The position numbers and the translations under genes are program-made. Below are positions 43,718-52,269 of a stretch of DNA of 64,000 nucleotides, piece by piece. The stretch spans positions 1,426,001 to 1,490,000 of the forward strand of contig NZ_JAUFQN010000019.1 in the NCBI RefSeq assembly GCF_030409795.1. Reading direction: 5' to 3'. The notes beneath the pieces are model-generated. The model searched no databases. It was not told the origin of the DNA and saw only the letters and a list, made by a program, of their open reading frames with translations. The DNA comes from Flavobacterium paronense. Its GTDB lineage: Bacteria > Bacteroidota > Bacteroidia > Flavobacteriales > Flavobacteriaceae. The number at the start of each line of letters is the position of its first letter. Positions within the stretch are counted from its first letter, which is position 1.

Positions 43718-45235
43718 ATGAAGAAATTTCTATTTGCTACAGTCTTTTGTTTCTTTTCCTATTTTGCTATTGGCCAATCGGGCTATGAGATTACAATCAA
43801 ATTAAAAAATTGTAATGACACATTGGCTTATCTCACCTATTACCAATTTGATAAAACATTGGTCAAAGATACTTGCACCACAATCAAAAACGGAAAGATT
43901 GTTTTTAAAGGAAAATCCAAACTAGATAAAGGTATTTATTCCTTAGTTAGCCAAAGAAAAGCCATATACTTTGATTTTTTCATCGATGATAACACTCAAA
44001 AACTTGAACTTGAAAGTGAAGCGAGTGAAAACATTGGCAAAGAATTAAAGGCACTGAATTCACCTTTGGAAAATGAGTTTTTCGGCTATATTGAATACAT
44101 CAACCAACAAAACAAAGACTTTCAGAACTACAAGCAAAGTGTTACGTTAGCAACCAAAAATGACACGCTCGAACTCAATAAAAAACAAAAAGAAATTGAG
44201 AAAAACATCAACGATTTCGAGGAGAAATTCTTAGCAAAACATAATGGAACATACATTGGTGACGCGATAAATCTAAAAGTAGAAAAGCTACTTAAAGATA
44301 CTCCAAAAACAGCAGAAGGAAAAACAGACAGCATCCAGATTTACAACTATTACAAAAAGCATTATTGGGACAATGTCGACTTCAAAGATGATGCTACCAT
44401 GAGAAATCCTTTTTTTAATATTAAAATAAAAAGATATTTCGAATCGGTTGTGGTAACGCATCCCGACTCAGTTTGTGTAGAGATTGATAAAATAATGAAA
44501 TCGTCAAAACCGGAAAGTCTGCTCTATAAACTCTTATTAGCTCATTTCACCTATACTTATGAAACTTCAAAATTGATGGGGTTTGATAAAGTATTTGTCC
44601 ACATGTCTGACAATTATTTTAAAACAGGAAAAGCCGAGGGTATTTACAGCGACAATGACGTTGTGCAAAAAATTATCAAACGAGCAGATAAATTAAAGCC
44701 ACTATTGGTTGGTTCTAAAGCTCAAGATTTGTTTATGATAAAAGCCGAAGACTATCCAAAAATGAAAGCCATGGGATTTGAAAACGCTAAAAATAGCGAA
44801 GAAATGACCAGCGTTTATTATAAAAATGTTGATGAAGTAACTAAAATGTATGTCAAATTAAGCGATGTAAAAGCCGAATATACCATACTGATTTTTTGGG
44901 ATGTTGATTGTGGTCATTGCCAAAAAGAAGTTCCAATACTACTTGATCAGTATAATGAATTGATAAAAGAAAAGAAAGATGTAAAAGTGTACAGTGTTTA
45001 TATGCAACACGAAGGCGATAAATATCTGAAATATATTGACGAGCATAAATTACCATGGATAAACGTATACGATGGCGCGCACTACAACAATGCCGTTGAA
45101 AAATATGATGTTTACTCTACGCCAGTAATTTATATCTTAGATAAAAATAAAGTGATTGTAGCCAAAAGAATTGATGCTAATCAATTAAAACCTATGATTA
45201 AAGCAATAGAAGCTGAAAGTAAAAAAGGAAAATAA
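43718..45235 (+). CDS. periplasmic thioredoxin-like protein (TlpA/DUF4369 type)
   Basis: From the ATG at 43718 the protein has 505 residues with a signal peptide (FCFFSYFAIGQ). An N-terminal strand-rich DUF4369-like domain (about 25-110) precedes a long helical middle (about 115-360). A C-terminal thioredoxin fold carries the redox pair in WDVDCGHCQKE (C398, C401) and the cis-Pro loop YSTPVIYIL. Such proteins reduce or isomerise periplasmic disulphides. The TTG at 43712 was not chosen because ATG at 43718 opens a clean signal peptide. Confidence 0.88.
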   Translation: MKKFLFATVFCFFSYFAIGQSGYEITIKLKNCNDTLAYLTYYQFDKTLVKDTCTTIKNGKIVFKGKSKLDKGIYSLVSQRKAIYFDFFIDDNTQKLELESEASENIGKELKALNSPLENEFFGYIEYINQQNKDFQNYKQSVTLATKNDTLELNKKQKEIEKNINDFEEKFLAKHNGTYIGDAINLKVEKLLKDTPKTAEGKTDSIQIYNYYKKHYWDNVDFKDDATMRNPFFNIKIKRYFESVVVTHPDSVCVEIDKIMKSSKPESLLYKLLLAHFTYTYETSKLMGFDKVFVHMSDNYFKTGKAEGIYSDNDVVQKIIKRADKLKPLLVGSKAQDLFMIKAEDYPKMKAMGFENAKNSEEMTSVYYKNVDEVTKMYVKLSDVKAEYTILIFWDVDCGHCQKEVPILLDQYNELIKEKKDVKVYSVYMQHEGDKYLKYIDEHKLPWINVYDGAHYNNAVEKYDVYSTPVIYILDKNKVIVAKRIDANQLKPMIKAIEAESKKGK

Positions 45236-45236
45236 A

Positions 45237-46400
45237 CTATTCTTCAGTATTCATATACTTTCCTTTCTTGCTACCTTCATACATTTCGTATTTGACCAAT
45301 CGCGCTTCCAAACTTCCGTTAAAAAGTTTGATTTTTCGTGATGGTCGAAGTCCAACAAATTTCAAAGCTTCCAGATTTGCCGTGATAAACCAGGCATTAG
45401 TATTTGGATATTTATTCTTTAACGTATCGCCAATTTCTCTGTAAAAACGTTCCAACTCTATGTTCAAACGTTCTCCGTACGGTGGATTAAAAACCATATG
45501 TAATGGTCCGGTATTTTCCTTTTTACTGTCAAAAAAATCACCTTGAATGATACTAACATAGTCATCAAGATTGGCATTCACTATATTGTCTTTCGCTTTC
45601 TGAACCGCACTTGGCGCTTTATCGTAACCAATAATAGTATGGTGGAATTCAAGAGTTTTCTTCATTAACGCATCGATAATCTGATCAAACAAATCGTTAT
45701 CCCAATCGTTCCATTTTTCGAAGGCAAATTCTTTTCTGTTGATATTTGCCGGAATATTACAGGCAATCATAGCGGCTTCCGCCAATAAAGTTCCGGAACC
45801 ACACATCGGATCCAAAAAATCAGAACTTCCATCCCAACCCGAAAGCAATAAGATACCAGCAGCTAAAACTTCGTTAATTGGAGCAATATTAGTAGCTGTT
45901 CTATAACCTCTATGATGCAACGAAGCTCCAGATGTATCAAGTGCTACCGAAACTTGGTCCTTATCAATGTGAATGTTAATTCTTAAATCGGGGAAATCTT
46001 TATCAACACTCGGGCGTTGTCCTGTTTTCTCACGGAATTGGTCAACGATAGCATCTTTTGCTTTCTGAGAAACAAACTGAGAATGCTTAAAATTATCCGA
46101 ATGAATAGTTGTGTCAATAACAAAAGTTTGGTTGTCTCCAATGTATTTCGACCAATCAATCCCTTGAATGCCTTTGTATAAATTCTGGTCGTTCGTAGCT
46201 TTGAAGTAATAAATTGGTTTTAGTATTTTCAAGGCAGTTCTCAAAGATAAATTGGCTTTATACATGAAACCTTTATCTCCTTTGAAACTCACAGCACGCG
46301 TGCCAATTTCAACATCTTGCGCGCCTAATTGTTGTAATTCTTTGGCTAGTATTTCTTCAAAACCAAAAAAGGTCTTGGCAATCATTTTAAAATTCTCCAT
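45237..46400 (-). CDS. THUMP-domain RNA guanine-N2 methyltransferase (RlmL N-terminal-like)
   Basis: From the ATG at 46400 the protein has 387 residues. The N-terminal THUMP RNA-binding domain covers about 45-155. The SAM domain has LDPMCGSGTLLAEAAMIA (about 190-207) and the catalytic FNPPYGERL (about 292-300), characteristic of N2-guanine methylation. It matches the first half of RlmL/YcbY (m2G in 23S rRNA) and related tRNA enzymes. The target is therefore rRNA or tRNA guanosine, not resolved here. The start at 46430 is possible but adds a non-conserved stretch. Confidence 0.88.
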   Translation of the reverse strand: MENFKMIAKTFFGFEEILAKELQQLGAQDVEIGTRAVSFKGDKGFMYKANLSLRTALKILKPIYYFKATNDQNLYKGIQGIDWSKYIGDNQTFVIDTTIHSDNFKHSQFVSQKAKDAIVDQFREKTGQRPSVDKDFPDLRINIHIDKDQVSVALDTSGASLHHRGYRTATNIAPINEVLAAGILLLSGWDGSSDFLDPMCGSGTLLAEAAMIACNIPANINRKEFAFEKWNDWDNDLFDQIIDALMKKTLEFHHTIIGYDKAPSAVQKAKDNIVNANLDDYVSIIQGDFFDSKKENTGPLHMVFNPPYGERLNIELERFYREIGDTLKNKYPNTNAWFITANLEALKFVGLRPSRKIKLFNGSLEARLVKYEMYEGSKKGKYMNTEE

Positions 46401-46463
46401 TTTCAATATCAATTTCAATGGCAATATCACTATTCAATTGCCATAACTTCGGCAAAAATACAT

Positions 46464-46471
46464 TAAATTTG
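46464..46471 (+). promoter_or_regulatory. -7 box for the SAM methyltransferase gene
   Basis: TAAATTTG matches TANNTTTG, with TTG at 46438-46440 (23-base spacing). Confidence 0.5.
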
Positions 46472-46500
46472 CATGTTCAGAATTCATTTGAAAAGAATAA

Positions 46501-47265
46501 ATGTCTACATCAGAAAATCCTAAATCTCAAATTCCAAATCCTAAACCAAAAAATTGGTATTCCTCTTGGTTTGATACGCCTTATTATCACATACTTTACA
46601 AAGACCGAAACTACCGTGAAGCACAAATTTTCATGGATAATCTTACCCATTATTTAAACTTACCCGAAAAGGCAAAAGTATTAGATTTAGCTTGTGGCAA
46701 AGGACGACACGCAATTTATCTAAACAAGTTAGGTTTTGATGTTGTTGGTGCCGATTTATCCGAAAACAGCATCGCTGAAGCTACTAAAAATGCCAATGAT
46801 ACATTACATTTTGTGGTGCATGATAAGCGTGAAGTGTTTGCCGAAAAGTTTGATGCCATTTTCAATTTGTTTACCAGTTTTGGTTATTTTGAAAACAGAG
46901 AAGATGATATAAAAACGCTAATGGCTATCAAAGAAAGTCTTTCAGAATATGGCTTTGCCGTAATTGATTTTATGAATTCACAAAACGTTATTGACAACTT
47001 AATTCCGGAGGAGACTAAAGAAGTAGATGGCATTACCTTTAACATCAAACGATTTATTATTGATGGTTATATAATAAAGGAAATTGATTTTGAAGCCGAA
47101 GGAAAAAAGTTTCATTTTACTGAAAAAGTAAGAGCTTACAACTTGGAAGATTTTCAGAATATGATGAATGAAACCGGGATTTATTTGTTGGATACTTTTG
47201 GTGATTATAAACTTAAAAAGTTTCACAAAAATACCAGCGAACGATTAATAATGATTTTTAAATAA
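46501..47265 (+). CDS. class I SAM-dependent methyltransferase with repeat-derived N-terminus
   Basis: A 254-residue protein with the SAM motif VLDLACGKGRHAIYLNKLG (about 60-78), VVGADLSENSI, and a methyltransferase-25-like body. Homologues of this kind usually begin around the NWYSSWFDTPYYHILYKDR stretch. Here the first 17 residues (MSTSENPKSQIPNPKPK) come from an AATCC-rich repeat that resembles an intergenic repeat at 39993-40025. Substrate is unknown. A possible intergenic origin for its N-terminus is discussed as a finding. Confidence 0.85.
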   Translation: MSTSENPKSQIPNPKPKNWYSSWFDTPYYHILYKDRNYREAQIFMDNLTHYLNLPEKAKVLDLACGKGRHAIYLNKLGFDVVGADLSENSIAEATKNANDTLHFVVHDKREVFAEKFDAIFNLFTSFGYFENREDDIKTLMAIKESLSEYGFAVIDFMNSQNVIDNLIPEETKEVDGITFNIKRFIIDGYIIKEIDFEAEGKKFHFTEKVRAYNLEDFQNMMNETGIYLLDTFGDYKLKKFHKNTSERLIMIFK

Positions 47266-47342
47266 AGTGGATTGGGTTATTTGTGGATTTGGTTATTCGA
47301 AAGCCAAATAACCAAATAACCGAATAAACAAATAAAAAACAA

Positions 47343-48011
47343 ATGAACTACTTATTGCCTTTACTTTCAGTTCTTACGGGTTATTTAATTGCCTTGCTAC
47401 TTAAACCAAAAGCAAAGCAAAACCTAAAACTGTTATTGGCGTTTAGCGGTTCGTTTTTATTGTCGTTAACCGTTATGCATTTGCTGCCTGATGTGTATGA
47501 AAGTGGTAACAAAAGTGTTGGAATTTTTATTATGCTTGGTATTTTATTCCAGATCATTTTAGAATTCTTTTCTAAAGGAGCTGAACACGGACACGTTCAT
47601 GGTCATGATAAACTGACACAAATACCTTGGTTATTGTTTATTAGTTTATGTATTCACGCTTTATTGGAAGGTTTTCCGGTTGGACGCCATCATGATTTGG
47701 CCTACGGAATTGCTATTCACCACTTACCTATTGCCATTATCTTAACGACATTTTTTCTGAATGCGCAGTTAAATAAAGTCGCACTATTTATCTTCATGGT
47801 AACTTTTGCGGTAATGACACCATTGGGAACATTGGTTTCCGATAGCTTTCCGATACTTAACCAATATTATACTCAAATAACTGCCATTGTCATTGGAATT
47901 TTGTTTCATATTTCATCTACAATAATCTTTGAAAGCAGCGAAGGACACAAATTCAACATTGCTAAAGTTTCAATGATTATTTTAGGAATTGTGTTGGCTA
48001 GTTTTATATAA
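47343..48011 (+). CDS. ZIP-family metal transporter
   Basis: A 222-residue inner-membrane protein with about seven helices. It has a His-rich cytoplasmic loop (EHGHVHGHDK, about 80-89) and the metal-site helices LCIHALLEGFPVGRHH and IHHLPIAIILT. It imports or exports divalent cations such as Zn2+ or Fe2+; direction and metal are not fixed. A GGTTATT-type imperfect hairpin (about 47275-47325) precedes it. Confidence 0.9.
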   Translation: MNYLLPLLSVLTGYLIALLLKPKAKQNLKLLLAFSGSFLLSLTVMHLLPDVYESGNKSVGIFIMLGILFQIILEFFSKGAEHGHVHGHDKLTQIPWLLFISLCIHALLEGFPVGRHHDLAYGIAIHHLPIAIILTTFFLNAQLNKVALFIFMVTFAVMTPLGTLVSDSFPILNQYYTQITAIVIGILFHISSTIIFESSEGHKFNIAKVSMIILGIVLASFI

Positions 48012-48025
48012 TTAATGATAATGTT

Positions 48026-48144
48026 CTCGCAAAGTCGCAGAGTCACAAAGTTTGTTGAATCATATTCATTCTGAATTGGTTATTATTTATTAAATTTGAA
48101 AAAATAAAATTATTTAATCTTTCGCGCCTTCGCGCCTTTGCGAG
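48026..48144. repeat. CGCAAAG-type repeats flanking the murQ leader
   Basis: CTCGCAAAG, TCGCAGAG and TCACAAAG (48026-48050) face CTTTGCGAG (48136-48144), an exact reverse complement of the first copy. Related to 20644-20680. Confidence 0.45.
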
Positions 48145-48151
48145 CAACAAA

Positions 48152-48964
48152 ATGAATTTCACCAAAACTACCGAACAATCCTCACATTACGAACATTTAG
48201 AAAAAATGTTGGTTGCCGATTTGTTAGCTAATATCAATAAAGAAGATAAAACTGTTCCGCTTGCTGTGGAAAAAGCATTACCACAAATCGAAGCATTGGT
48301 TACAAAAACTGTTGCCAAAATGAAACTCGGCGGAAGGCTTTTCTATATTGGAGCCGGAACTTCGGGAAGATTAGGCATTGTAGATGCGTCTGAATGTCCG
48401 CCAACCTTTGGTGTGCCGTTTGATTTAGTTAACGGAATCATTGCAGGCGGTGACAAAGCCATTCGACGTGCCGTTGAAAATGCCGAAGATGACAAACATC
48501 AGGCTTGGATAGATTTACAAGAACAAGGCATAAAGGAAAATGATGTTGTCATAGGCATTGCTGCTTCTGGAACTACGCCCTATGTTATTGGTGGATTGGA
48601 AAAATGTAATTCAAAAAACATCATTACCGGTTGCATAACTTGCAACGAAGGAAGTCCAATAGCTTTGACCGCAAAGTATCCCATAGTTGTTGTAGTTGGT
48701 CCTGAATTTGTAACCGGAAGTTCAAGAATGAAAGCCGGAACTGCCCAGAAATTAGTATTAAATATGATTTCTACCACAACAATGATTCAGCTTGGGAAAG
48801 TCAAAGGAAACAAAATGGTAGATATGCAACTAAGCAACGACAAACTCGTAGATCGTGGTGTAAAAATGATTATGAGTGAAATTCCGGTTGACTATGACAA
48901 AGCTTCCCAATTACTAAAAGAATTTGGCAGCGTTAGAAAAGCAGTTGATAATTATAATAAATAA
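48152..48964 (+). CDS. murQ: N-acetylmuramic acid 6-phosphate etherase
   Basis: Cleaves the lactyl ether of MurNAc 6-phosphate to give GlcNAc 6-phosphate, recycling cell-wall sugar. The 270-residue SIS-domain protein has YIGAGTSGRLGIVDASECPP (about 65-84), AVENAEDD and GSSRMKAGTAQKLVLNM (about 189-205). The family signature is complete; the length is slightly shorter than E. coli MurQ because the C-terminal helical part is reduced. No PTS or MurNAc importer is next to it. Confidence 0.95.
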   Translation: MNFTKTTEQSSHYEHLEKMLVADLLANINKEDKTVPLAVEKALPQIEALVTKTVAKMKLGGRLFYIGAGTSGRLGIVDASECPPTFGVPFDLVNGIIAGGDKAIRRAVENAEDDKHQAWIDLQEQGIKENDVVIGIAASGTTPYVIGGLEKCNSKNIITGCITCNEGSPIALTAKYPIVVVVGPEFVTGSSRMKAGTAQKLVLNMISTTTMIQLGKVKGNKMVDMQLSNDKLVDRGVKMIMSEIPVDYDKASQLLKEFGSVRKAVDNYNK

Positions 48965-49030
48965 ACACAGATTAGCACGAATAATCAGCGGTAATTTGTG
49001 TAATCTGTGTTTAATAAAAAAGAGATAACT

Positions 49031-49522
49031 ATGAAAAACCTACTTTTAGTATTAATGTTGCTATTCGGATTTACTGCATTTTCGCAAGGACTTACCTTGA
49101 AAAAAAATACGACTGAAGAACTCAAATTAGAAAAAGGAAAAATCTATCAGAACGATATACAAATCCCAAGTTATCAGGTGAAGAAAATATTAGCTTCAAA
49201 CTTGCATTCATTAAATCTATATAAGCAAGCCAAGTCAAAAGAAGCGCTTGGCGGAATGCTTCTCGGAATGGGAATAACGGCGTCTGTAGTTGATTTAGCC
49301 ATTGGCTTATTTTCCGATGTAAAATATCCAACTGCGATAACTTATGCTGGTTTAGCTGTTGTAGCAATTTCAATTCCGATACTTTCAGGAAGAGCCAAAA
49401 AAGTAGAAGAAGCGCTAAAAACGTATAACGACGGACTCAAAAACACGAGTTCATCTACTACTAATTTTGACCTAAATACTGTGGCCAATCAAAACGGAAT
49501 CGGAATTCAAATAAAATTTTAA
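49031..49522 (+). CDS. exported protein of unknown function
   Basis: From the ATG at 49031 the 163-residue protein has a signal peptide (LLVLMLLFGFTAFSQ). A body with KKNTTEELKLEKGKIYQND is followed by two hydrophobic segments (about 75-95 and 97-115) that could insert in a membrane. The stop is 1 base before the next start, so it is coupled to the DUF6095-like gene. No family recognised. Confidence 0.6.
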   Translation: MKNLLLVLMLLFGFTAFSQGLTLKKNTTEELKLEKGKIYQNDIQIPSYQVKKILASNLHSLNLYKQAKSKEALGGMLLGMGITASVVDLAIGLFSDVKYPTAITYAGLAVVAISIPILSGRAKKVEEALKTYNDGLKNTSSSTTNFDLNTVANQNGIGIQIKF

Positions 49523-49523
49523 A

Positions 49524-49751
49524 ATGCCAATCAATAAAGAACTTTTAGACAAAGGAATCAAATATTTATTATATGCACTGCCGCTAATGTTTATTGGACC
49601 AAGCGTGATTTATAATGCGTTTATCAACAAGGAAAACGTATGGCATTATTTGGTATTGGCTTTTGGAATTGTCTTCTGTTTTTTAGCCGTTTATTTTATG
49701 TTTAAAGGAATAAAATATTTAACAGACGCACTTTTTGAAAATGATAAATAG
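49524..49751 (+). CDS. small membrane protein, DUF6095-like
   Basis: A 75-residue protein with two membrane segments (about 13-32 and 42-62) and the motif LLDKGIKYLLYALPLMFIGP. This matches the short DUF6095 family of Bacteroidota. It is tightly coupled to the preceding gene (1-base gap). Function unknown. Confidence 0.72.
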   Translation: MPINKELLDKGIKYLLYALPLMFIGPSVIYNAFINKENVWHYLVLAFGIVFCFLAVYFMFKGIKYLTDALFENDK

Positions 49752-49776
49752 TTACTTTTACTAAAAAAAAGAAATC

Positions 49777-50007
49777 ATGGATAGTCAAGCAGAACTAAAT
49801 TGGATACATCAAGAGATTGACAAAGTAAATGATCCAACTTTTTTGGAAAAATTGAAAACCTTACTAAAATCAAGACAAAAACCTTCAACTGAAACAATCG
49901 AAGAATACAATAGCGATATTGAAAGCGCTCTAGATAATATTGCCAAAGGAAATTTTGTAGCAGAGGAAGAAGCCAGAAGTATTTCAAAAAAATGGAATCG
50001 AAAATAA
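49777..50007 (+). CDS. type II antitoxin (addiction-module component type)
   Basis: A 76-residue acidic/basic mixed protein, mostly helical (LNWIHQEIDKVNDPTFLEK), with a disordered-looking tail that could wrap a toxin. Its frame overlaps the downstream RelE/ParE gene by 16 bases, the usual order for a toxin-antitoxin operon. It likely neutralises the toxin and represses the operon; assignment rests mainly on context. Confidence 0.75.
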   Translation: MDSQAELNWIHQEIDKVNDPTFLEKLKTLLKSRQKPSTETIEEYNSDIESALDNIAKGNFVAEEEARSISKKWNRK

Positions 50008-50294
50008 TTTGGTCAATAAATGCTTTAAAGGAACTTGAAGATATTCATTTTTACCTTTTGTTTGAAAGCAAATCAATTACTATTGCCGATAAAGTTATTG
50101 AAGCTATATTTGATAGCACTATCATTTTAAAAAAAACTCCTGAAATCTATAAGCTCGATAAGCTAAAGAAAAACAACGATGGAACTTTCAGAACCTACTT
50201 TATTTATGACTTTCAAATAAGCTATAGAATCAACCCGGCTGTAATTCAAGTTCTTCGAATTCGACATAACGCCAGAAAGCCAAAAAAAATATGA
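49992..50294 (+). CDS. RelE/ParE-family toxin
   Basis: A 100-residue protein with the RelE/ParE fold order: a helix-rich first half (WSINALKELEDIHFYLLFES), then strands FRTYFIYDFQISYRI and VLRIRHNARKP. The conserved basic C-terminal motif (RIRHNARKP) is present. ParE members poison DNA gyrase and RelE members cut mRNA; the subtype is not resolved. It overlaps the antitoxin by 16 bases and the next gene by 4 bases. Confidence 0.85.
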   Translation: MESKIIWSINALKELEDIHFYLLFESKSITIADKVIEAIFDSTIILKKTPEIYKLDKLKKNNDGTFRTYFIYDFQISYRINPAVIQVLRIRHNARKPKKI

Positions 50295-50875
50295 GCATTC
50301 AATCTAATTATCTGGAAAGCATCAAAAAACAATTTCTCTATTATAAAACAATAGGAGAAAAAGCAATGGATCAATTAGAACCTGAACAATTGTTTAACAC
50401 GGTCAATGAAGATACCAATTCGATTGCTGTTATTATAAAACATCTTTCTGGAAATATGCTTTCGCGTTGGACCAATTTTTTGACTACCGATGGCGAAAAA
50501 GAATGGAGAATTCGAGATATTGAATTCGAGGATTCCCATCTTCATGGGAATGACAAGGCTGAACTCATGAAACTTTGGGACAAAGGTTGGGATTGTTTTT
50601 TTAATGCTATCAATGCGTTAACAACTGACCAACTTGAAACTATCATTTATATTCGAAACGAAGGTCATACAGTGATTGAAGCGATAAACCGTCAGTTGGC
50701 GCATTATCCGTATCATATTGGGCAAATAGTTTTTTATGCCAAAATGCTAAAGCAAACCGAATGGAGTTCGCTTTCTATTCCTAAAAATAAATCCAATAGT
50801 TATAACGCTGATAAATTTGGCAAAGAAAAAAGCATTAAAAATTTTACGGATGACGAATTAAATAAACTAAAATAA
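50291..50875 (+). CDS. DinB-like protein, DUF1572 family
   Basis: A 194-residue four-helix-bundle protein of the DinB/YfiT superfamily. The three-His metal motif is visible as IIKHLSGNM, then YPYHIGQIVFYAK with a matching His. DUF1572 members are often annotated as metal-dependent thiol or damage-response hydrolases, but their chemistry is not established. The ATG overlaps the toxin stop by 4 bases (ATGA), so it is co-translated with the toxin-antitoxin pair. Confidence 0.82.
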   Translation: MSIQSNYLESIKKQFLYYKTIGEKAMDQLEPEQLFNTVNEDTNSIAVIIKHLSGNMLSRWTNFLTTDGEKEWRIRDIEFEDSHLHGNDKAELMKLWDKGWDCFFNAINALTTDQLETIIYIRNEGHTVIEAINRQLAHYPYHIGQIVFYAKMLKQTEWSSLSIPKNKSNSYNADKFGKEKSIKNFTDDELNKLK

Positions 50876-50880
50876 GATAC

Positions 50881-50915
50881 TACACCTGACAGGTTTTAAA
50901 AACCTGTCAGGTGTA
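50881..50915. repeat. ACCTGACAGG hairpin, copy 2
   Basis: Perfect 17-bp arms TACACCTGACAGGTTTT / AAAACCTGTCAGGTGTA around a single-base loop; a second copy is at 35345-35377. Confidence 0.75.
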
Positions 50916-50927
50916 AAAAACAAAGAC

Positions 50928-51299
50928 ATGAAAAAAACAACAATACTCTTACTTACAATCTTACTCATATCCTGCAACAACCACGAGCGCAACTGCAAAG
51001 ATTTCAGAACTGGGAAATTTGAATTTGTTCAAGATATTAATGGTAAAAAAAACACTTCCACTTTTATCAGAACTGAAAAACTTCAAATCGAAACCTATAA
51101 CGGAAAAACTGATACCGCTTCTGTTCGTTGGATAAATGACTGTGAATTCATTCTCCAAAAACTGCATCCCAAAAACATGAAAGAAGAAAAAGCCATCAGC
51201 ATGAAAATCTTGTTTACTGAGAAGAATAGCTATACTTTTGAATATTCCTTTGTGGGAAGCAACAAAAAATCACGTGGCGTTGTAACAAAACTAGATTAA
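50928..51299 (+). CDS. small lipoprotein of unknown function
   Basis: A 123-residue protein with a lipoprotein signal (LLLTILLISCNN, Cys near 16). The body is strand-rich (FRTGKFEFVQDINGKK, VRWINDCEFILQKL, NSYTFEYSFVG). It resembles small Bacteroidota lipoproteins of lipocalin-like outline. It is followed by a dispersed repeat and then TerC. No function can be named. Confidence 0.65.
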   Translation: MKKTTILLLTILLISCNNHERNCKDFRTGKFEFVQDINGKKNTSTFIRTEKLQIETYNGKTDTASVRWINDCEFILQKLHPKNMKEEKAISMKILFTEKNSYTFEYSFVGSNKKSRGVVTKLD

Positions 51300-51332
51300 T
51301 CACGTTAAACCGATAACTCACCCGAGGCGTAG

Positions 51333-51363
51333 CCGAATTATTATGGAGCGCAGCGGAATAAAA
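51333..51363 (+). repeat. dispersed 30-bp repeat, copy C
   Basis: Core CCGAATTATTATGGAGCG-CAGCGGAATAAA, matching copies A and B with a few differences; it ends ten bases upstream of the TerC start. Confidence 0.7.
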
Positions 51364-51373
51364 ATTTATAAAA

Positions 51374-52234
51374 ATGGATATTTTATTTACACCAAATGCC
51401 TTAATAGCACTATTGACATTAACCTTTTTGGAAATTATACTTGGAATTGACAACATCGTTTTCCTTTCCATCGTTTCAGGAAAATTAAAAGCGGAAGACC
51501 AACCCAAAGCAAGACGTGTTGGTTTACTATTGGCAATGGTTTTCAGAATAATTTTATTGTTTGGAATTACTTGGGTATTAAGTTTACAAGACACTATATT
51601 TTCAATTGATTTAGGTTCTATTTTTGAAGCACATGTCACAGGACAAAGTTTAATTATTTTTGGCGGAGGTTTATTTCTTTTATATAAATCGGTTTCTGAA
51701 ATTCACCATAAATTGGAAGGCGAGGAAGAAAGTACTTCCGGAAAAGCAAGTAATAGCATAGCACAAGCCATAATTCAAATTGCGCTACTGAATATTGTTT
51801 TCTCTTTTGACAGTATTTTGACAGCAGTAGGTATGGTGAGTATGAAAGAACCCGCGCAAGGTGGTTTTGGGTATGAAGGTGCTTTATTAATCATGATTTT
51901 AGCAGTAGTCATTTCAATAGTCATTATGATGATTTTTGCAGGACCAGTTTCAAAATTCGTAAACGAACATCCTACAATACAAATCCTAGGTTTGTCATTC
52001 TTAATATTAATTGGCGTTATGCTATTGGCGGAAGGCTCTCATTTGGCCCATTTCAGATTTGGAAATGACGTTGAAGTAACCAGTATTCCTAAAGGCTATT
52101 TGTACTTCTCTATTTTCTTCTCACTGTTTGTAGAATTCTTAAATTTGAGAATGAAGAAAAGTAGAAATGCAGTTAAATTACGCAACAATAAAATTGTTGA
52201 TGCAAAATTGAAAGATGACGATCTTATGAATTAA
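51374..52234 (+). CDS. TerC-family membrane protein
   Basis: A 286-residue inner-membrane protein with about seven helices. The family hallmarks are LEIILGIDNIVFLSIV (about 18-33) and NIVFSFDSILTAVGM (about 139-153), each with an acidic metal-binding site. Members export Mn2+ or load metals onto secreted proteins. No other tellurium-resistance genes are nearby, so a metal-homeostasis role is more likely. Confidence 0.92.
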   Translation: MDILFTPNALIALLTLTFLEIILGIDNIVFLSIVSGKLKAEDQPKARRVGLLLAMVFRIILLFGITWVLSLQDTIFSIDLGSIFEAHVTGQSLIIFGGGLFLLYKSVSEIHHKLEGEEESTSGKASNSIAQAIIQIALLNIVFSFDSILTAVGMVSMKEPAQGGFGYEGALLIMILAVVISIVIMMIFAGPVSKFVNEHPTIQILGLSFLILIGVMLLAEGSHLAHFRFGNDVEVTSIPKGYLYFSIFFSLFVEFLNLRMKKSRNAVKLRNNKIVDAKLKDDDLMN

Positions 52235-52237
52235 ATT

Positions 52238-52269
52238 AAATAAGTCCCACTTAAAAATGGGATTTATTT
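52238..52269. terminator. bidirectional terminator between TerC gene and fhs
   Basis: 12-bp stem AAATAAGTCCCA / TGGGATTTATTT (one G:T pair) with an 8-base loop; it overlaps the fhs stop codon. Confidence 0.8.

Noticed and set aside
51374..52234. TerC as evidence for a tellurium-resistance cluster
   Set aside because: No terABDEZ genes are nearby; the family also acts in general metal homeostasis.
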